Positions 59,238-64,000 of a DNA stretch of 64,000 nucleotides are shown here, in pieces. Every line of letters begins with the position of its first letter. The first letter of the stretch is position 1. The position numbers were made by a program, and so were the translations under genes. Source of the DNA: JAWKOK01 sp963765875 (GTDB lineage: Bacteria > Chloroflexota > Anaerolineae > Caldilineales > Caldilineaceae); assembly GCA_963765875.1 (NCBI GenBank), contig CAVXYK010000007.1:248001-312000 (forward strand), in the 5' to 3' direction. The notes beneath the pieces are model-generated. The model was not told where the DNA came from, did not search any database, and worked only from the letters and a program-made list of their open reading frames with translations.

Positions 59238-60195
59238 ATGCTACGACACATGTTGGGCCGCTCAGATTTACCTGTGACAAGCATGGGGCTGGGCCTGGCT
59301 GCGCTTGGCCGTCCAGGATACATCAATCTCGGCCACGCCGACGATCTGAATGCAGAGTACGCGGTGGAGGCAATGCAGAGCCATGCATTCGACTGTACTT
59401 GATGTGGCCTGGGCCGCCGGGATCCGCTATTTTGATACAGCTCGATCCTATGGTCGTGCTGAAGAGTTCCTCGCCAACTGGCTGACCTCACGCGCTATCA
59501 GCCCGGATGATGTTGTGGTAGGCTCAAAGTGGGGTTACACATATACGGCTGAGTGGCAGATCAAGGCAAGCGCCCATGAGGTGAAAGAACATTCGTTGCC
59601 GGTTCTGCAACGGCAGATCGGCGAGAGCCTTGCCTTGCTTGGCGGATCAGCTCGATCTCTACCAGATCCATTCGGCCACACTTGAAAGCGGCGTGCTGGA
59701 CAACAGCGATGTGTTGACTGGCCTCGCTGGCGCTCAAGTCTGATGGCATCGCCATCGGACTCTCGCTGAGCGGTCCGAATCAAGCTGAAGTGTTGCGCCG
59801 GGCATTGGCGGTCGAGGTCGAAGGGGTTTCGCTCTTTGATAGCGTCCAGGCCACTTGGAATCTGCTGGAGCCTTCGGCCGGCATCGCATTGGCCGAGGCA
59901 TCGGAAGCGGGGATGGGCGTGATCGTCAAGGAAGCGCTGGCCAATGGGCGATTGACGCCGCGCAACACGGAATCTGACGTTTGCGACCCAAGCTGGATCG
60001 ATGCTAGAGGCATCAGGCCAGAACGACTCCATACAACGGTTGACGCGCTTGCATTGGCATCTGTCGTTGGCCCAACCCTGGGCGGACGTAGTGCTCAGCG
60101 GGGCAGCGACTGTCGACCATCTGCGGAGCAACGTTGCCGCTGTTGACGTTCAGCTTGATGATGAGGCAGTTGATGCATTGAGCTTCTTTGGCTGA
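59238..60195 (+). pseudogene. Aldo/keto reductase, multiple frame breaks
   Basis: A plausible start (ATG 59238, gggagat upstream) opens LRHMLGRSDLPVTSMGLG. The frame ends at 59403 and continues in another as VLDVAWAAGIRYFDTARSYG (Asp and Tyr of the catalytic tetrad), VVGSKWGYTYTAEW (Lys), then another for DQLDLYQIHSATLESGVLDN (His), and further changes for LKSDGIAIGLSLSGPN and the end (HLSLAQPWADVVLSGA; LDDEAVDALSFFG). All four tetrad residues remain. At least four breaks occur, so decay or a poor assembly region is likely. NADPH-dependent reduction would be its former role. Confidence 0.75.
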
Positions 60196-60243
60196 GCAAC
60201 CAGGGGAATACTGGACGACGCGCAGCGGGCTGGCTTGGAACTA

Positions 60244-60356
60244 AGTGAGTATCCGCAAGTAACCTCCGGGAGGTGGTCACGAAAGTTTGGCTTACCGAAG
60301 TGGTTCTGGCGACCTCCCGGAGGTTCAAACCGCCAAGTTGTTTGCGGACACTCACT
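60244..60356. repeat. Nested inverted-repeat element, 113 bp
   Basis: Outer arms agtgagtatccgcaa (60244-60258) and ttgcggacactcact (60342-60356) have one mismatch. Inner arms aacctccgggaggt (60261-60274) and acctcccggaggtt (60312-60325) are perfect. Confidence 0.8.
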
Positions 60357-60424
60357 GAGGCCGCTCCTATCCGATAGACGCTACTCGACGCGGTACTCAA
60401 GAAGACGCTATCCGAAAACATGAC

Positions 60425-60781
60425 TTATGTCCCTCGGACCTTCTCCACTGGAAAGCGTCCTTGATTCCGGTTCACCTTCTTGACAATGGCGTCGGCCACA
60501 TCCACGCCGGTTGCGTTGGCAAAGCTCAGGCAATAGATCATCACATCGGCCAGTTCATCTGCGACCTCGGCTCGATTGGCCGGATCCTCCATGAAGGCCT
60601 GGCTTTCCTCACGCGAGTACCACTGGAAGTGCTCCATGATTTCGGCAGCTTCGATGGCGATGCTCATGGCCAGGTTTTTCGGGGTGTGGTGCTGATACCA
60701 GTCACGCTCATCCACAAATTCATGGACGACTTGACGCAGTTCGGCCACAGTCATCGTTTTGTCCAAGGTTCCGTCTGTCAT
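60425..60781 (-). CDS. MazG-like nucleotide pyrophosphohydrolase
   Basis: A 118-residue all-alpha NTP pyrophosphohydrolase. The EAAEIMEHFQW and DELADVMIYCLSF motifs give the E-x2-E...E/D-x3-D metal site. Small MazG-like enzymes clean nucleotide pools, for example of dCTP or modified nucleotides. ATG 60781 has gaaagaga upstream; the longer frame is not family-like. The CACAGAT repeat copy lies just upstream. Confidence 0.88.
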   Translation of the reverse strand: MTDGTLDKTMTVAELRQVVHEFVDERDWYQHHTPKNLAMSIAIEAAEIMEHFQWYSREESQAFMEDPANRAEVADELADVMIYCLSFANATGVDVADAIVKKVNRNQGRFPVEKVRGT

Positions 60782-60815
60782 GTCGTGTCTCTTTCGTTTG
60801 CTAAACCCTTGTTTA

Positions 60816-60960
60816 CCACAGATGACTCTACTGCAAAAGGAAAATCTACCACAGATTTCCACAGATAGACAACTGATTTTCACAGATGATATTTGAGCTG
60901 CGTCTTTGCTATTCAGACCTTATCTGTGGTTATCTGAAGCCATCAGTGTTCATCTGTGGC
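60816..60960. repeat. CACAGAT-type dispersed repeat, copy 2
   Basis: The first 23 bases are identical to 844-866. Several accacagat, ttcacagat and atctgtgg words follow in both orientations. It fills the space between the MazG-like and PhyH-like genes. Confidence 0.7.
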
Positions 60961-60979
60961 TGATCTTTGTGGTCGGGAT

Positions 60980-61759
60980 CTACATGCTTGCCTGTTTTCG
61001 ATACTCAGACTGGTTTGTCGGGTCGATGCCGCGCAACATCATGCCTTGTCCACGGGAGACGTGGGTCTGCACCGACGGTTTGTCTTCCGGATCGCGCATC
61101 TGGATGAGCAATGTCGTGCGTGCTTCATCACTTACATTGACGCCCGATCCGTGGATGGTCAAATAGGAGAAGAAGAGCACGTCGCCGGCTTTGGCCTCGC
61201 ACGGCGTTGCTGATTCGATAGGGTATTGAGAGAAAGGAAGGTGCCAGCCGCCCTCCTGTTCATGGGGTACCGGTCCCTGCTTGTGGCTGCCGGGCACACA
61301 GCGGATGCAGCCTTTTTCGACAGGCGCATCGTCAAAATGGACGACTGCGGCAATCATGCTGTCTTGGTCATGGGGGAAGAAGGGTTGGTCCTGGTGCATG
61401 GGAAAGGGTGAGCCTTTGGCCGGCGGCTTGATGAACATCTTGTTGTGGTGCAACTGGACATTGGGCGAGCCAATGATTTCCGCGGCAATGTCGGTGATAC
61501 GCGGATCGACGATCAATCGGGAAAAAACGCCGGCATAGAACTGAACGTTGTGGCAATGGAGCAACTGAGTTTTGACGGGTGTGTCGACCGCAGATCGGGC
61601 GCTATTCCAGGTGGCGTCCACCTGTTCAACAGCCGACAATCGCTCGATTAGCTCATGTCCTTCTTTGCGAAATTCGGCGGCCTCTTCGGGCGAAAAGAGA
61701 CCCTTGACTAGCAGATATCCTTGTTCTTGGTAGAAGTCGAGCTGGTCCTGGGTGAGCAT
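60980..61759 (-). CDS. Phytanoyl-CoA dioxygenase (PhyH) family protein
   Basis: A 259-residue Fe(II)/2-oxoglutarate dioxygenase-like protein. The N-terminus is MLTQDQLDFYQEQGYLLVKG. The metal site is the H-x-D of FPMHQDQPFF and the distal His of LTIHGSGVNVSD, and the 2-oxoglutarate Arg is in the ARTTLLIQMR region. Substrate unknown. ATG 61759 is clear: aaggagg ends 8 bases before it; the much longer upstream open frame has no family match. Confidence 0.87.
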   Translation of the reverse strand: MLTQDQLDFYQEQGYLLVKGLFSPEEAAEFRKEGHELIERLSAVEQVDATWNSARSAVDTPVKTQLLHCHNVQFYAGVFSRLIVDPRITDIAAEIIGSPNVQLHHNKMFIKPPAKGSPFPMHQDQPFFPHDQDSMIAAVVHFDDAPVEKGCIRCVPGSHKQGPVPHEQEGGWHLPFSQYPIESATPCEAKAGDVLFFSYLTIHGSGVNVSDEARTTLLIQMRDPEDKPSVQTHVSRGQGMMLRGIDPTNQSEYRKQASM

Positions 61760-61952
61760 CGGGCATATCCTCCTTGGCGAACGCTTGTGAGTTGAAGGTG
61801 ACGAGTTTACACGACAATCAGAATGCGCAAAAACGATCTGATTGTCGTGTCCACGTACAGTACCGCGAACGCTCTCGTAAGTATGTAAACTTTTCGACCA
61901 GTTTTGACTGTTGAATCCTGGGTCCGGCATCGTACGGGTAGGCAAGCTTCGT

Positions 61953-63358
61953 CTATTCGAACGTTGCGCCTGCCGGCAGGATTGCGCCCTCAATGATCGC
62001 CCGTTTGAACGAAGCCCCTTCCATCATAGCGCCACTGAGATCGGCATCAATCAGAATCGTGTCGTCCAAATTGGCATTGGTCAGATCCGCGTCGATCAGT
62101 GTGACGCCGGTCAGATCGGCGTTGCGAAGATCGGCGTCACGCAAATTGGCCCCGGTCAGATCGCTGCCTGCCAGATAGGTCCAGCCCAGAATGGCACCCT
62201 CCAGGTCACGGCCAATGCCATCGCTGTTGACGATTTCCCAGACAATTCGATGGGAAGCCGAGGCAGGGTCTCGTGCATCGATTTGGGCATCCCGCCAGCG
62301 AACCAGCCGCAGATCGGCCCCGTTTAGGTTGGCGCCGCTGAGATCGGCGCCTGCAAGCTCAGCTCTGTGCAGGACTGCTTCCGATAGATCCGCATTGTGT
62401 AAGCGAGGCATCAGTCAGATCTGGCATCAGTGAGGTTGGCTTCGACCAGAATCGCTGATCCGAGATCAGTCCCAGTCAAGTCTGCATCATTCAAGTCGGC
62501 CTCTGTGAGATTGGCGCTCGCCAGGTCGACTCCGGCCAATTGTCGATCCTCCACGACCTGATTGACGATCTCCCAGACCATACGCCATTTCTCGTCAAGG
62601 AGTGTCTCATCATCGATCTGCGTGCCGTGCAGAAATGCTCCGGAAAGATCGGCGTCGGACAGATTTGCGCCGTTCAGCGATTGTATCCGGCCAGATCGCT
62701 GTTGCTCAGATTGGCCTCCGCCAGCAGTGCTCCGCTCAAGTTGGCATTCCCGAAGTAGGCGCCTTCTAATCGGCGACCTTCCTGGGGCTGGTTGATGATC
62801 TCCCAGGCGAGTCGCCAATGGTCAGCACAATGTCGTGGCATCGTCGATGATCATGCCGTCGAGGCGGCTTCGGTCAAACAATGTTCCGGTTGCCAGGCTG
62901 CCGCGAAGGTCTGCGTCGTTAGATCGGCATTGATGAAGCGCGCCCCGCCGATATCGGCCTCGCGCAGATCTGCCCCGACCAGTGAGGTCTGGTTGAAATA
63001 TGCGCCGCGCAGGTTGGTATTCGTCAGATCTGCGCCGTCAAGCGAGGCATCGGCGAAGGTGGCGAAGAAGAGATCTGATTAGCTCAGCGATGCTGCCGCT
63101 GAGGTCTGGTCCGGTGAAATTGGCCGACTGTAAACTCAGGCCGGAGAGATCAGCGCCGGTCAGATCCTGGCGAGCATAATCTGCCTCATCGCAATGGGGT
63201 GGACATTGTTGCACGATATCGCGCAACCCTAAAACAAACGCAAAGTAGCCGACAAGCAGCACCAGGGGGATGATGATGATCAATGCCACGATCAGGTTCG
63301 ATTTTTGCTCTGGATCCAGTCGGCGGCCTCCGCCAGATTCTTGGCTACTGAAACTCAC
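61953..63358 (-). pseudogene. Membrane-anchored pentapeptide-repeat protein, several frame breaks
   Basis: On the minus strand, a probable GTG start at 63358 (SFSSQESGGGRRLDPEQKS) leads to one membrane helix (LIVALIIIIPLVLLVGYFAF). Pentapeptide repeats of the A(D/N)LxG type follow: ADLSGLSLQSANFTG, then in other frames ADLTNTNLRGAYFNQ, ANLTEADLNDADLTGTDLGSA and ADLSGANLNGADLRL, to a tail ending near 61953. At least four frame changes (near 63062, 62920, 62690 and 62410) are needed to read through. Three soluble inserts (REIVNQ/WEIVN-like) recur between repeat blocks. Function unknown; the repeats form a beta-helix. Confidence 0.75.
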
Positions 63359-63566
63359 TGCTTTTCCTATCTGTCTGGCGTAGTTTTGCAACCGTTTGAA
63401 AAGCCTATACGTGTCCGGGTGTTCTTGTCTCGCCAAACAGTTTTTTGAGATCTGGCAGCTTGGTTTCGATGCTGCCATCAAACAGAACTGATCGAAATTT
63501 CATCGAGTAGTGTACGAGAATTTGACCATAGCGACAAGCCGGCAGTTGTCCGGGTCTCGCGCGCCA

Positions 63567-64000
63567 TCAAGATTGACTGCCATGCATCGTGATCTGAGTT
63601 GCTTCGTATAGCAACACAAAAATGATGGTTGAGATCAACAGGAATAGGGGAATGATCTCCAGGTCGATTCTCTCTGCCATCAGACCGGCCAGCGCAGGCA
63701 TGAGGGCGACGCCAATGCTCGCTGCGCCAACCTGGAACCCGATACCCGATGGTGCATCACGTTGGCCTAGACGCTCTGGCGTTGATGTGGTCAACAGAGG
63801 CGAGATGGGGGCAAGGGCCAATCCCATGAGCGCCAACGATACGAGGCCTGCTGCAGGACCGATGTTGCTCCAGAGCAATAGGGCGGCCAGTCCGAAGAGT
63901 AGGGAGCCTGTACGGATAACCCATTGCTCCGACCAACGGTCGGCTACGAAGCCGAAGAGGATGCGCCCGGCAGTGAAGCATCCCCAGTAGACGCTCACCC
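63567..64000 (-). CDS. MFS transporter, C-terminal part (runs off the window)
   Basis: The last ~143 residues of a transporter of the MFS type, reading into the end of the window with an open frame. It has a loop-like FVADRWSEQWVIRTGSLLFG and three to four further helices (LVSLALMGLALAPISPLLTT; IGFQVGAASIGVALMPALAGLM). The 5' end is outside, so the substrate and start cannot be judged. Confidence 0.75.
   Translation of the reverse strand, partial: VSVYWGCFTAGRILFGFVADRWSEQWVIRTGSLLFGLAALLLWSNIGPAAGLVSLALMGLALAPISPLLTTSTPERLGQRDAPSGIGFQVGAASIGVALMPALAGLMAERIDLEIIPLFLLISTIIFVLLYEATQITMHGSQS

Overview
The window looks like one chromosomal stretch from a free-living heterotroph, most likely a member of the Chloroflexota (Anaerolineae/Caldilineae-like). 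This is an inference from gene content: secreted PA14/PKD proteins with Thr/Pro linkers, lipoproteins with low-complexity linkers, a ubiB-type kinase, an ATP-type PEP carboxykinase, a family-5 ABC importer and a grx4/bolA pair. No rRNA, tRNA, CRISPR array, transposase or phage gene was recognised.

Layout. 1-8.2 kb: a partial VTT membrane protein, polyphosphate kinase 2, small membrane proteins (DUF1269, YvlD-like, YihY/BrkB), a membrane-anchored PH/AlbA_2 protein and the glycogen debranching enzyme GlgX. 8.2-15.5 kb: a PRC-barrel protein, a decayed serine-hydrolase lipoprotein, an MtnA-type isomerase, pckA and a UbiB kinase. 15.7-18.8 kb (minus strand): crcB, a DUF190-CBS protein and an MFS transporter, which resemble a fluoride/ion module. 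19-32 kb: an RDD protein, a repeat-rich propeller lipoprotein, an alpha/beta hydrolase running by frameshift into a PA14/PKD region, an anSME-like radical SAM enzyme, a P-type ATPase and a second PA14/PKD protein. 32.6-40 kb: a very large permease-USP-DUF389 fusion, an uncharacterised protein coupled to an RDD protein, and a GH63-like glycosidase. 40-46.9 kb: a three-module phosphotransferase-M23-aminotransferase, a family-5 uracil-DNA glycosylase, a D-cysteine desulfhydrase-like enzyme and a URO-D family protein. 47-52.5 kb: a DUF3604-like remnant, an unknown membrane protein, and an oligopeptide-type ABC substrate-binding protein with two permeases but no ATPase. 52.8-64 kb: glyoxalase-like enzymes, grx4, bolA, ychF, a thioesterase, an EamA transporter, two heavily frameshifted genes (APH-like kinase and aldo/keto reductase), a MazG-like pyrophosphatase, a PhyH dioxygenase, a frameshifted pentapeptide-repeat protein and a partial MFS transporter.

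Two window-wide properties stand out. First, many intergenic gaps hold 85-220 bp nested inverted repeats, some with a second copy in the window, including a 123/124 bp MITE-like pair that flanks the thioesterase gene. Second, at least a dozen otherwise well-conserved genes carry single-base frame breaks. These could be assembly errors or real decay, and only reads can decide. The most novel protein architectures are the permease-USP-DUF389 fusion (32.7-36.2 kb), the PH/AlbA_2 membrane protein (5.1-6.1 kb), and the hydrolase-PA14-PKD gene whose nucleophile-elbow serine is replaced by aspartate (21.8-25.4 kb).
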